From NCBI RefSeq assembly GCF_006864135.1, contig NZ_SADV01000028.1, forward strand, positions 1 to 56,465: 56,465 bases of DNA, written 5' to 3'. This document shows, piece by piece, positions 33,832-42,692 of the stretch. The position numbers and the translations under genes are program-made. The notes below the pieces were generated by a model, which made no database searches, had not been told where the DNA came from, and saw only the letters and a program-made list of their open reading frames with translations. This DNA is from Lysinibacillus sphaericus (GTDB lineage Bacteria; Bacillota; Bacilli; Bacillales_A; Planococcaceae). Each line of letters opens with the position of its first letter. The first letter of the stretch is position 1.

Positions 33832-34017
33832 ATGAGTTTGTCAATTCAACAATTATTGGAGAACAAAGGAATTACACCAAAGTCTGAACACCTTGAACTT
33901 CTAAAAGCGCGTTGGGAAGGTATGCAATCCCTTCGTGGTAATTTAGAAGGCATCACTATTGATGATGCTGATATCGCTATCCGTAGCATCCCTGGAGGTG
34001 ACCACATTGACAACTGA
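33832..34017 (+). CDS. Small amidase-associated protein (GatC/AtzG-like)
   Basis: 61 residues with GGGAGGAT before the ATG. Pattern: a helical N-terminus (LSIQQLLENKGITPKSEHLELLKARWEGMQSL) and a C-terminal DDADIAIRSIPGGDH segment. Small proteins of this form (AtzG, GatC) bind amidase-signature enzymes and stabilise them. Its stop overlaps the amidase start, and the amidase ribosome binding site is encoded in its IPGGDH codons, so synthesis of the two is coupled. The family assignment is inferred from context. Confidence 0.72.
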   Translation: MSLSIQQLLENKGITPKSEHLELLKARWEGMQSLRGNLEGITIDDADIAIRSIPGGDHIDN

Positions 34018-35425
34018 TTTACACTTAAAATCTGTTGAAGAATTAGCATCTTTACTTGAAACTAAAAAAATCTCCCCTGTCGAGTTGACGAAAGCAATTT
34101 TAGATTTTGCTGAAGAAAGTCAGCCTAAAATTAATTCATATATGGCTTTTTATCGTGAAGAAGCCCTAGCACAAGCACAAGTGGTAGAAAAAGAAATTTT
34201 GAATGGACAGTATCGAGGAATGTATCACGGGATTCCTATGGCATTAAAAGATAATTTGTACTTTAAAGATAAGATAACTACGATGTCATCAAAGATTCAT
34301 AAGGACTTCATTTCAAACTATGATGCGACGGTTGTTGAAAAACTTCGTAATGCCGGTGTTATTTTCACGGGTAAATTAAGCATGCATGAGTACGCATGGG
34401 GCATCACGAATAATAATCCTCATTACGGACCCGTTCGCAATCCATGGGATTTGGATAAAATCCCTGGCGGTTCTAGTGGCGGCTCCGGCGCAGCAGTTGC
34501 AGCAGGGGCAAGCGTTGCATCATTAGGTACAGATACTGCAGGCTCTATTCGAATCCCTTCATCAGCCTGTGGAATTGTCGGCTTAAAGCCTACTCATGGG
34601 CGCGTAAGTAAATATGGCTGCTACCCTCTTGCTTGGAGCTTAGACCATATTGGTCCAATGACAAAGACAGTAAAAGACTCAGCTGGCTTACTTGGGATTA
34701 TTTCTGGATTTGACCATAGAGACCCTACTTGTACAGACGTTCCAACAGAGAATTATGTACAGCAAATCTCGGGTAATGTGAAGGATTTAGTCATCGGCAT
34801 CAACGAAGAATATTTCTTTAACAGAGTAGATTCCGATGTAGAGAAGGCTGTTCGGGCAAGTATTCAAAGCTTAGTGGATCAAGGAGCAAAGGTTGAGATC
34901 GTTCGAATTCCTTCCTTGCAATATGCAGAGTGGGCAGAGCTCGTTACTTCCCTTTCGGAGGCAGCTGCAATCCATCATTCCGATTTACAGAAAAGACCAC
35001 AGGATTTCGGAGATGATATTCGTCTGTTATTTGAACTAGGTGAATTACCATCTGCGGTTGATTACCTACAGGCTCAACAGGTGCGACGACAAATAAAGCA
35101 AGAATTTACACAGATTTTTAATCAGGTTGATGTACTTATTACACCTACATTACCTGTAGTGGCAAGTGCTATTGGTGATGACTTTGCATATTTAAACGGT
35201 GAAAAAGTTGATTTAATTGATAATATCATTCGTTTTACAGGCCCAAGTAACTTAACAGGGTTACCTGCCCTTTCCGTTCCTTGTGGCTTTAAAGGTAATT
35301 TACCAGTAGGCCTCCAAATCATTGGTCCAGCCTTTAAAGAAGGTCGTATTCTTAACGTTGGATACGCTATTGAACAAACGAATCCAATGAAAAATAGAAA
35401 ACCTAATATTTTCGCTAATATCTAA
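34007..35425 (+). CDS. Amidase-signature family hydrolase (GatA/AtzE-like)
   Basis: 472 residues from the TTG at 34007, which follows GGAGGTGA at ideal spacing; an upstream in-frame TTG at 33959 has no such signal. The Ser-cisSer-Lys triad is visible: Lys in GIPMALKDNLYFKD, serines in KIPGGSSGGSGAAVAAG and DTAGSIRIPSSACGIVGLKPTHGRVS. It hydrolyses an amide C-N bond. A small partner subunit before it and a PucR regulator after it suggest a nitrogen-scavenging role (ureide, biuret or similar) rather than tRNA amidation, since gatB is absent. Confidence 0.9.
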   Translation: MTTDLHLKSVEELASLLETKKISPVELTKAILDFAEESQPKINSYMAFYREEALAQAQVVEKEILNGQYRGMYHGIPMALKDNLYFKDKITTMSSKIHKDFISNYDATVVEKLRNAGVIFTGKLSMHEYAWGITNNNPHYGPVRNPWDLDKIPGGSSGGSGAAVAAGASVASLGTDTAGSIRIPSSACGIVGLKPTHGRVSKYGCYPLAWSLDHIGPMTKTVKDSAGLLGIISGFDHRDPTCTDVPTENYVQQISGNVKDLVIGINEEYFFNRVDSDVEKAVRASIQSLVDQGAKVEIVRIPSLQYAEWAELVTSLSEAAAIHHSDLQKRPQDFGDDIRLLFELGELPSAVDYLQAQQVRRQIKQEFTQIFNQVDVLITPTLPVVASAIGDDFAYLNGEKVDLIDNIIRFTGPSNLTGLPALSVPCGFKGNLPVGLQIIGPAFKEGRILNVGYAIEQTNPMKNRKPNIFANI

Positions 35426-35499
35426 TTTTAATAATGTGGGCGAATCTGCTTGCTTTACGGACTTTGTCTGTAGAACTTCAGCAGATTCTTTTTAATTGG

Positions 35500-35567
35500 T
35501 TGGTTTATCAGCGATTCGCATTGTCTTATCAGCTATTTCACTGCGCTTATCAGTTATTATAAGTAAT
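35500..35567. repeat. Three-unit 21-bp repeat (TTATCAG...)
   Basis: TTATCAG recurs at 35505, 35526 and 35547, each 21 bases apart, within degenerate units such as CTTATCAGCTATTTCACTGCG. It has the same period as the array at 9290 but another sequence. Confidence 0.6.
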
Positions 35568-35604
35568 AGAAGCTCAATCACAAGAAAGGTTGTTTGATAG
35601 CCTA

Positions 35605-36765
35605 ATGAACGTAGAGAACTTTTTACGATTACCTATTACAAAAGATTTTACAGTTATTGCTGGTCGCAATGGTTTACATAAACCCGTTGAGAATGTGGAA
35701 ATTCTAGACTTTGAATTTTCACCTGATATACAAACTGTGAGAGAAACGATTTTCACACCGAATAGTGTTGTTTTAAGCAGTTTATTATTCGCAAAGCAAA
35801 AGCCAGAATATTTATGGAATGCCGTGAAAAACCTTATTGAGCTGGGGGCAAGTGCTCTAGCTTATAAACCTGTTATCTATGAGGATTTGCCTAAGGAAGT
35901 GATCGTCTATGCGGATGAACAAAGTTTCCCGATATTGCGATTTGGCGGAGATGAATTTTTTGAAAAGATTATTTTAGAAACGATGGCCTATGCAAAAACG
36001 CAGGACTATTCATTCTTTTTAAATACGATTATGCGACGTATTATGGAGGAAGAAGTAACTGATGAACAAATAAAGTCTATTTTACAGCAAATCAATAAGC
36101 CCTTTGAAAAATATATATTTGTTGCTAATATTCAAACGCAAGATCATGCAAATAGTCAATGGATGCAATCCCTTTTCCAATTAGAGCCTCTATTGAAATC
36201 TGGTATGATTTGTACCTATAAAAAGAGCCTCTTCATTGTTATGACCCATCCATCACAGCAATTTCAATTTAAAAAAACTCTCAATGAATGGTTAACGTTG
36301 TTTGCGCTCTCGACGGATTCAATGACCTTCGGCTATAGTCGTTGTCACATAACACAAACAGAATTCCCTATTGCTGTTCATGAAGCCTTTTATGCACGCA
36401 TCATGGCTGAAATTAAAACGGCTCCTATATGTCATTATGAGAACCTCGCTTCCGATTCGTTATTAATTGAATTGCATCGTAAGGACGCTAAATTTGCTAT
36501 GGACTATGTAAATAGCTATCTTGGTCCCCTATTCGAGGAAAAAGTCGATCCGGACTTAATGAAAACAGCAATCACCTATGTCGTAAAACAAGGAAATATT
36601 AAAGAAGTAGCCGTTGCTCATTTCTGCCATCCAAATACAATCCGTTATCGTATGTCAAAAATACGTCAGCTAGTAGCACCTTTAGAAAATGATTATGTTT
36701 TTTATGAGCGCATAGCTGTAGCCGTTAAATTGTACTTATTACATAGCAAAACGATTGTTGAATGA
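35605..36765 (+). CDS. PucR-family transcriptional regulator
   Basis: 386 residues from ATG at 35605; an in-frame TTG at 35590 abuts the AGAAAGG box and so cannot use it. The N-terminal PucR domain is clear (MNVENFLRLPITKDFTVIAG, PNSVVLSSLLFAK, LGASALAYKPVIY) and the C-terminal HTH_30 is VKQGNIKEVAVAHFCHPNTIRYRMSKIRQL. PucR regulators respond to purine-degradation products or other nitrogen compounds. Placed 180 bases after the amidase gene on the same strand, it likely controls it. The spacing of the box to the ATG (15 bases) is longer than ideal. Confidence 0.88.
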   Translation: MNVENFLRLPITKDFTVIAGRNGLHKPVENVEILDFEFSPDIQTVRETIFTPNSVVLSSLLFAKQKPEYLWNAVKNLIELGASALAYKPVIYEDLPKEVIVYADEQSFPILRFGGDEFFEKIILETMAYAKTQDYSFFLNTIMRRIMEEEVTDEQIKSILQQINKPFEKYIFVANIQTQDHANSQWMQSLFQLEPLLKSGMICTYKKSLFIVMTHPSQQFQFKKTLNEWLTLFALSTDSMTFGYSRCHITQTEFPIAVHEAFYARIMAEIKTAPICHYENLASDSLLIELHRKDAKFAMDYVNSYLGPLFEEKVDPDLMKTAITYVVKQGNIKEVAVAHFCHPNTIRYRMSKIRQLVAPLENDYVFYERIAVAVKLYLLHSKTIVE

Positions 36766-36864
36766 CAGCTTTGGAATAAGTACAAAAAAACGCCTGAATC
36801 TTTAGAATTAAAATCAAATTATTTTCTCCCATCTCATGTTATTCTATTGAAGTTAGGAGGAAGA

Positions 36865-37749
36865 ATGATGAAACAATACATAGCTGATGGTATGCTATTA
36901 GTCACTGCAATCGTTTGGGGTAGCGGTTTTGTCATAACGGCTATTGCATTAGAATATTTAACAGCCTATCAAGTAATGGCAGGTAGATTTTTATTAGCTT
37001 CAATTATCCTGATAGTCTTATTTGGATATAAATTAAAAAAAGTTTCAAAATCAGTTATCTGGAAAGGTATTTTGTTAGGGACCATTTTGTATATTGCCTT
37101 TGCCCTTCAAACAGTAGGGCTACAATATACAACACCATCTAAAAATGCATTTTTAACCGCTGTCAATGTCATTATTGTTCCATTGATTGCGTTTGCGGTA
37201 TACAAGCGCCGTATAGATGGCTATGAGATGATCGGTTCGATTATAGCTATTGTCGGCATCGGTTTTTTATCATTACAGGGCTCACTGACGATGAATATCG
37301 GAGATGCTCTTTCCTTAGCTTGCGCTGTCGCCTTTGCCTTTGATATTTTTTGTACGAACCTGTTTGTCCAAAAGGAAGATGCCATTGCTCTGACGATTAT
37401 TCAATTTATCACAGCATCTTTTTTAGGCGTTTTGGTCGTAGTCAGTCAAGGTGATATTCCAACTACTCTTGAAAAAGAAGCAATCTATTCAATCGTTTAC
37501 TTAGCCATTTTTTCAACTACTCTCGCCTATCTTTTTCAAAATATTGCAAATCAATATACATCTGCTACAAAGGCAGCTATTATTCTGTCTACAGAATCCT
37601 TCTTCGGCATGGTCCTATCCGTTATATTCTTACATGAAGTATTAACAGGGCAGATGGTTGTAGGGGCCGTACTGATTTTACTCGCCATATTAATTGCAGA
37701 AGTAAAGCCTGCACACCCTAAAAAACGAATGATGAAGAGCTCTCGATAA
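36865..37749 (+). CDS. EamA-family (DMT) transporter
   Basis: 294 residues with ten membrane segments in two EamA repeats: LLVTAIVWGSGFVITAIALEYLTAYQVMAGRFLLASIILI and the second starting IGDALSLACAVAFAFDIFCTNLF, with TTLAYLFQNIANQYTSATKAAIILSTESFFGMVLS near the end. Exports or imports a metabolite, unknown here. ATG at 36865 is chosen for AGGAGG 4 bases upstream. Ends at its own terminator; may be read from the PucR gene. Confidence 0.9.
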   Translation: MMKQYIADGMLLVTAIVWGSGFVITAIALEYLTAYQVMAGRFLLASIILIVLFGYKLKKVSKSVIWKGILLGTILYIAFALQTVGLQYTTPSKNAFLTAVNVIIVPLIAFAVYKRRIDGYEMIGSIIAIVGIGFLSLQGSLTMNIGDALSLACAVAFAFDIFCTNLFVQKEDAIALTIIQFITASFLGVLVVVSQGDIPTTLEKEAIYSIVYLAIFSTTLAYLFQNIANQYTSATKAAIILSTESFFGMVLSVIFLHEVLTGQMVVGAVLILLAILIAEVKPAHPKKRMMKSSR

Positions 37750-37757
37750 CGAATTTC

Positions 37758-37792
37758 AAAATAGTTTCAGTCCTATACTGAAGCTATTTTTT
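37758..37792. terminator. Terminator between the EamA and YitT-like genes
   Basis: AAAATAGTTTCAG pairs with CTGAAGCTATTTT (one mismatch), with TTTTTT after it on the plus strand and A residues on the other side. Confidence 0.8.
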
Positions 37793-37793
37793 A

Positions 37794-38363
37794 TTAAACA
37801 CGGCTAGTCATAATACTTGTAGTAATCCCTGCTACCAAAATTGTAATAATAGAAAGCAATAATGTATTAGAAGATAAAAGCAGTCCCCCTATGACGATGA
37901 CGATTGAATCTATTATAAAAATAAGTATCCCGACATTAATTCCAGTTTTGTCACTTAAAAATTGGGCAATCAAATCTGTACCACCAGTGCTTGTCTGAAA
38001 TCTAAGCATCAAACCAACACCAAAGCCCATAAGTACCCCTCCAAATATGGCGCTATAGATGGCATCTACATGAATAAGATTCCGGACGGGCTTTAGTAAA
38101 TCGATACTTAGAGAATATGCGAATAATCCATGGATACTATTGTAAAAATACGCTCTGTATTTATACCAAGAAATAACGAAAATTGGGATACTAATAATGA
38201 TGATCATTAAACCTATTTTAAGCTTATATATATAGTGTAAAATAAGCGCTATCCCTACAACGCCCCCATCTAAAATTTGATAGGGCGTTAAGAATAAGTT
38301 TATCCCTAATGCTACCGCTGCACTTCCTATAAGAATGACCAAGCCTTTCGTAAAAAAATACAT
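37794..38363 (-). CDS. YitT-family (DUF161) membrane protein, short form
   Basis: 189 residues, five membrane segments, with the family signatures GINLFLTPYQILDGGVVGIALILHY near 20 and FGVGLMLRFQTSTGGTDLIAQFLSDKTG near 115. Usual YitT proteins are about 280 residues and carry a C-terminal DUF2179 domain; that domain is missing here, and the gene stops after the last helix (SIMTSRV). A separate protein with a DUF2179-like domain is encoded just upstream. Function unknown. AAAGGGGTG precedes the ATG. Confidence 0.85.
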   Translation of the reverse strand: MYFFTKGLVILIGSAAVALGINLFLTPYQILDGGVVGIALILHYIYKLKIGLMIIIISIPIFVISWYKYRAYFYNSIHGLFAYSLSIDLLKPVRNLIHVDAIYSAIFGGVLMGFGVGLMLRFQTSTGGTDLIAQFLSDKTGINVGILIFIIDSIVIVIGGLLLSSNTLLLSIITILVAGITTSIMTSRV

Positions 38364-38494
38364 ACAACACCCCTTTCGAGACTTGCATGTTTTTATAGTA
38401 TGAAAAAATCAATTTGAACATGTTATTGTTCACGTCTGTTGGTATAATAGTATTAATATTTTTTATCGAGCTCGGTCGCTAAATTTCTCACTTT

Positions 38495-38640
38495 TAACTC
38501 CTTGCAACGGATGTGACGGAATCGGAAAGAGGTCAGTAAAGAATGTTAGCAGTTATCGTGCAGTCCTAAGCACAAAGCCAATTCCGACGCATTGTTTATC
38601 TGCGCGAAAGCGTAGCGACAGCAGCACATTATACCCGGCA
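38495..38640. repeat. Dispersed repeat with GCGAAAGCGTAGC element
   Basis: Blocks GGATGTGACGGAATCGGAAAG, GCACAAAGCCAATTCCGAC, TGCGCGAAAGCGTAGCGACAG and GGCATAATTGC recur in inverse or direct order at 54434-54603. No gene is seen between 38434 and 38683. Confidence 0.65.
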
Positions 38641-38683
38641 TAATTGCTTGTGATGGTACGATGTTTCGATGGATTGTATACAC

Positions 38684-38718
38684 AAAAAAATGCCCTTCTG
38701 CATATAGACAAAAGGGCA
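38684..38718 (-). terminator. Terminator of the UPF0316 gene
   Basis: TGCCCTT pairs with AAGGGCA across a 14-base loop, with seven T after it on the minus strand; 15 bases past the stop. Confidence 0.75.
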
Positions 38719-38732
38719 ATGTTAAGGAAAAA

Positions 38733-39254
38733 CTATTTATGTTTTACCTTCATTCGATCCAGTAAAAATCCACCTTTAAATGATTTAGGCTCGTACGAAA
38801 TAATAAAAGCATTCGGTTCATAATGCTCAACAATTTGGAACAATTCCGTCTCACGGTTTCTCTTTGTTAATATTTCATATTTATAGCGGTTACTATCTCT
38901 CCCCTCACCAATGTAAATCGTGACCGCAAACCCTTCATTCCGAAGAAATTTCACAAGTTCTTCATTCTTATTTTGCGTATTAATAGTCGTATAAACATAG
39001 CCAATTGCTAATTTACGTTCAATTTTGGCCCCTAAAAATATACCCAACCCAAAGCCAACTGCATAAAAGACCATAGCTAACATACTTTGCTTCCCACTAA
39101 AGACGAGTGAAAGGCCAAATACATACACTAACATCTCCAGCATACCGAATATGGCGGCAAGGAAAGTAACGTTCTTCACTAAAAGTATTGTACGTAACGT
39201 TAAAAAAGGCACATAAATTAATTGAAGTATTAAAATCAGAAATATACTTTGCAT
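38733..39254 (-). CDS. UPF0316 membrane protein with DUF2179 domain (YebE-like)
   Basis: 173 residues. Three N-terminal membrane segments (IFLILILQLIYVPFLTLRTILL, FLAAIFGMLEMLVYVFGLSLVF, MLAMVFYAVGFGLGIFLGAKIE) are followed by a cytoplasmic DUF2179-type domain (FLRNEGFAVTIYIGEGRDSNRYKYEILTKRNRETELFQIVEHYEPNAFIISYEPKSFKGGFL). This is the usual UPF0316 length. The domain is thought to bind a small ligand. It sits next to a YitT protein lacking this domain. Confidence 0.87.
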   Translation of the reverse strand: MQSIFLILILQLIYVPFLTLRTILLVKNVTFLAAIFGMLEMLVYVFGLSLVFSGKQSMLAMVFYAVGFGLGIFLGAKIERKLAIGYVYTTINTQNKNEELVKFLRNEGFAVTIYIGEGRDSNRYKYEILTKRNRETELFQIVEHYEPNAFIISYEPKSFKGGFLLDRMKVKHK

Positions 39255-39384
39255 TTTGTAAGAAACCTTTCAAAAGTAATTTTATATGTTTTAAATATAT
39301 GTTGGGACATCGACTTGCATTCTATTAAGATGTATCTATTTTCTAGATTCCCTACCATTTAATATTTAAACATCTGCTTTTCAT

Positions 39385-39422
39385 AAAAAAATGTCACCTA
39401 CTATAGAAGTAGATGACATTTT
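39385..39422 (-). terminator. Terminator of the pbuX relic
   Basis: AAAATGTCATCTACT/AGTAGGTGACATTTT stem followed by TTTT on the minus strand; nearly the same sequence as the live terminator at 40067-40104. Confidence 0.8.
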
Positions 39423-39440
39423 GTTTATTATAGAAATCTT

Positions 39441-39497
39441 TTAAACGTCCCCATGCATCGGGTCTTCCTTATGCTTTAGCCCAATACTATTTGAGCG
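39441..39497 (-). pseudogene. Relic of a second pbuX: last 18 codons
   Basis: The minus strand reads RSNSIGLKHKEDPMHGDV and stop, against PKHKEDPMHGEA and stop at the end of pbuX. Bases 39451-39476 are identical to 40128-40153 (26 of 26), and the terminator beyond is also duplicated. Upstream of 39497 the similarity ends. This is the tail left after duplication or recombination of a xanthine permease gene. Confidence 0.8.
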
Positions 39498-39576
39498 AGG
39501 TACTTTGTAGTCGTGGGTATTTAAAGGTCACCTCCGAAATGAAATGTCCACTTTAATGGTTACCCTTTTTAAATGA

Positions 39577-39735
39577 CTAGCAATCCGAATTCATTGGTAC
39601 TTTATTTTTTATTAGTTCGTCTATGTAATATTCTTTTAACCAAACTTCCAATTTCATTCTTTCTTCTTGACACATATGTGAATTCATAGTTACTTGTAGT
39701 TCTTCAATAACTTCTTTAGCAGTCTTTAAATTCAT
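39577..39735 (-). CDS. Hypothetical 52-residue protein
   Basis: ATG with a GGTTGGG/GGAAAGG-like box upstream; product MNLKTAKEVIEELQVTMNSH followed by MCQEERMKLEVWLKEYYIDE and LIKNKVPMNSDC. Helical, charged and soluble, without a known motif. It lies in the gap between the pbuX relic and pbuX. Codon use looks ordinary; evidence for expression is only the reading frame and weak start signal. Confidence 0.45.
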   Translation of the reverse strand: MNLKTAKEVIEELQVTMNSHMCQEERMKLEVWLKEYYIDELIKNKVPMNSDC

Positions 39736-40066
39736 TTATACCCAACCTTTCCATAAGGTTCATGATATTCCATTTTAAACTGCATTACAATACCTAATTC
39801 TACCCTTTTATAGGCTAGTCTTATGAAATAAAGAGACAGCCGTAAATTTAATATTCCCCGGTAATAAAGATGAAAAAGAATAAACCTGATCAAAGCAATC
39901 TTACCATTTATTGCAATAAATCAAATAAACTTTTCAATTTATAATCAATAATCTCTAACCATATTTTTCATACACTTTCTGCCTTTTTAGCAGAATAAAA
40001 ATAGTCATAACCTTGTTGTAAAGTAAAAATACAGTTTCCCCCTCATTCGGTAGCCCTCTTTCGCAT

Positions 40067-40104
40067 AAAAAAATGTCATCTACTTTAGAAGTAGACGACA
40101 TTTT
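40067..40104 (-). terminator. Terminator of xpt-pbuX
   Basis: AAAATGTCGTCTACTTC pairs with GAAGTAGATGACATTTT-type sequence on the minus strand, followed by seven T. It is 14 bases past the pbuX stop. Confidence 0.85.
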
Positions 40105-40117
40105 TTATAGATTTCCT

Positions 40118-41415
40118 TTAAGCTTCTCCATGCATCGGGTCTTCCTTATGCTTAGGCCCAATCATGTTGAATAAAATATTAAGGATTATCGCTGTAACCG
40201 AACCACAGACGATACCGTTAGATGTTAGAAGAGATACACTTTCTGGTAGTGCATCAAAAATTCCAGGAACAACGGATACACCCACACCAAGGCTAACTGC
40301 AATAGCAGCAATCATGGCATTTTCCGCTGATTCATTCATAACAGGTACTAGCATGCCCATACCTTGCGTAATAACCATACCGAACATCGCTAGCATTGCT
40401 GCACCAAGTACTGGTGTTGGAATGATCGTTGTTAGTGCAGCGATTTTTGGTAGGAAGCCAAGTGCTACTAGTAAACCACCTGTGATGTAAATGATTTTAC
40501 GATCTTTGACACCCGACATACGTGTAAGTCCCACGTTTTGCGAGAATGTTGTATATGGGAAAGCGTTGAAAATACCGCCGATAACAGAGGCTAGACCTTC
40601 TGAACGGTACCCACGTGATAAATCTTTTGAATCTAATTTTTTATTACAAATATCACTCAGTGCAAAATAAACCCCTGATGACTCTACTAAAGAAACCATT
40701 GCTACAAGCGTCATTGTAATGATTGCAGATAAATTAAATGTTGGCACCCCAAAATAGAATGGCTGAACCATGTGTAATACAGCAGCATCTGAAACTGGGC
40801 TAAAATCAACCTTCCCCATAAATACGCCTAGGATTGTCCCTACGACTAATCCGATTAAAATGGAAATTGCACGAATGAAACCTGTAGAAAAACGATAAAC
40901 GACTAAAATAATAACCAATGTAATAAACGCTAAAGTTACATTAGAACCAGATGCAAAATCTGCTGCATCTTGTCCACCTGCCATATTGTTTAAAGCTACT
41001 GGTAGTAAAGAGATACCGATAATCGACACAACCGAGCCTGTAACAACTGGTGGGAAGAATTTTACTAACTTACCGAAAAAGCCTGCAATAATCATAACAA
41101 TTATACCTGATGCAATAATAGATCCATAAATATCAGTAATACCTTGTTCAGGATTTGTACCGATTGCAATAATTGGACTAACTGCTGTAAATGTACAGCC
41201 TAGTACTACTGGCAAACCAATACCGATCATTTTACCTGAATACACTTGTAAAAGTGTTGCGACCCCACACATCATAATGTCAATCGCTACTAAATACGTC
41301 ATTTGTGTTGAATCAAAGCCGATTGCCCCACCGATAATCAGTGGTACTAAAATGGCTCCTGCATACATCGCAAGTAAATGTTGAATAGCTAGCGTAGTCG
41401 ATTTAACGGTATTCA

Positions 41416-41416
<1 letters not shown>
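40118..41416 (-). CDS. pbuX: Xanthine permease
   Basis: 432 residues, the NCS2 nucleobase:cation symporter family. Seen are the QHLLAMYAGAILVPLIIGGAIG start, the GIGLPVVLGCTFTAVSPI segment, the ESSGVYFALSDI motif with the conserved Glu (near 250) and NVGLTRMSGVKDRKI after it. It takes up xanthine with protons for salvage by Xpt. Its ATG overlaps the xpt stop by one base (TAATG). Controlled by the guanine riboswitch upstream of xpt. Confidence 0.94.
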
Positions 41417-42036
<620 letters not shown>

Positions 42037-42088
42037 TCATGAGCAACGCATTCCGTTACAGGCAAGCGCCAGAAGCAATGCAAGTAAT

Positions 42089-42145
42089 AAAAAACGCTGA
42101 ATACTTTGATTCCAATCATCTACGAGTGGAGCAAAGCATTCAACG
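42089..42145 (-). terminator. Riboswitch-controlled terminator of xpt-pbuX
   Basis: CGTTGAATGCTTTG and CAAAGTATTCAGCG form a 14-bp stem, followed by TTTTTT on the minus strand. It is the expression platform of the purine riboswitch; AATGCTTT near the aptamer (about 42190) can compete with its left arm. Confidence 0.85.
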
Positions 42146-42198
42146 TAAAAACGTCGAAACGAATAGAAAACAACTTTTATGAGGTCTTCTAAAGCATT

Positions 42199-42275
42199 TG
42201 CTACCCATAGTCGATTTATTTACGGTAAATCGGTAGAAACTTGCGAGCCATATTCTCGCTATTATATGAGTGAAA
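42199..42275 (-). promoter_or_regulatory. Guanine (purine) riboswitch aptamer
   Basis: On the minus strand the purine aptamer core is complete: CTCATATAAT, ATATGGCTCGCAAGTTTC, TACCGATTTACCGTAAAT and CGACTATGGG. The specificity base in GACTATG is C, which selects guanine (adenine riboswitches have T there). Guanine or hypoxanthine binding ends transcription of xpt-pbuX early. Confidence 0.95.
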
Positions 42276-42288
42276 TAGTATTAAACTG

Positions 42289-42488
42289 TATCATCACCAA
42301 AACGTGTGGTTGATTTCCGTTCCGACTGGGCTTCCTGGGGGCGTCCGATGAGCCGCTTCACTCGCGATGCTCGCTCCAGGGTCTCATCTGTGACGCTAAT
42401 CCCCAAGGAGTCGCCCAGCCTCCACTCCAATCAACTAATTTACATAGTATACATTCTAACAAAAGTCATTCTTAACTTTTGGTGATGA
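42289..42488 (+). repeat. Dispersed MITE-like repeat, copy d (best copy)
   Basis: 200 bases bounded by an 11-base perfect terminal inverted repeat, CATCACCAAAA (42292-42302) and TTTTGGTGATG (42477-42487). Inside lie a second pair, GTTGATT..AATCAAC, and a third, CTGGGC..GCCCAG, around the central CTCCAGGGTCTCATCTGTGA block. No coding capacity. It begins 14 bases upstream of the guanine aptamer. Confidence 0.85.
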
Positions 42489-42692
42489 ACCATTAAAGAA
42501 ATTCCTAATATTTATCACGCTTTGGCGTCATTTCCAAAAATGGTACTTTATTCGGCATGTGCTTATTTCTCACACTAAACAAAGTCAGTATTTTCGGAAT
42601 TTACTATCATTCTAGTAAATTTCAATTGTAAACGTTCGTGTTTTACAATCAACGTAATGATTATATCAGACTATTTTCGAGCTTGCTAGTCA

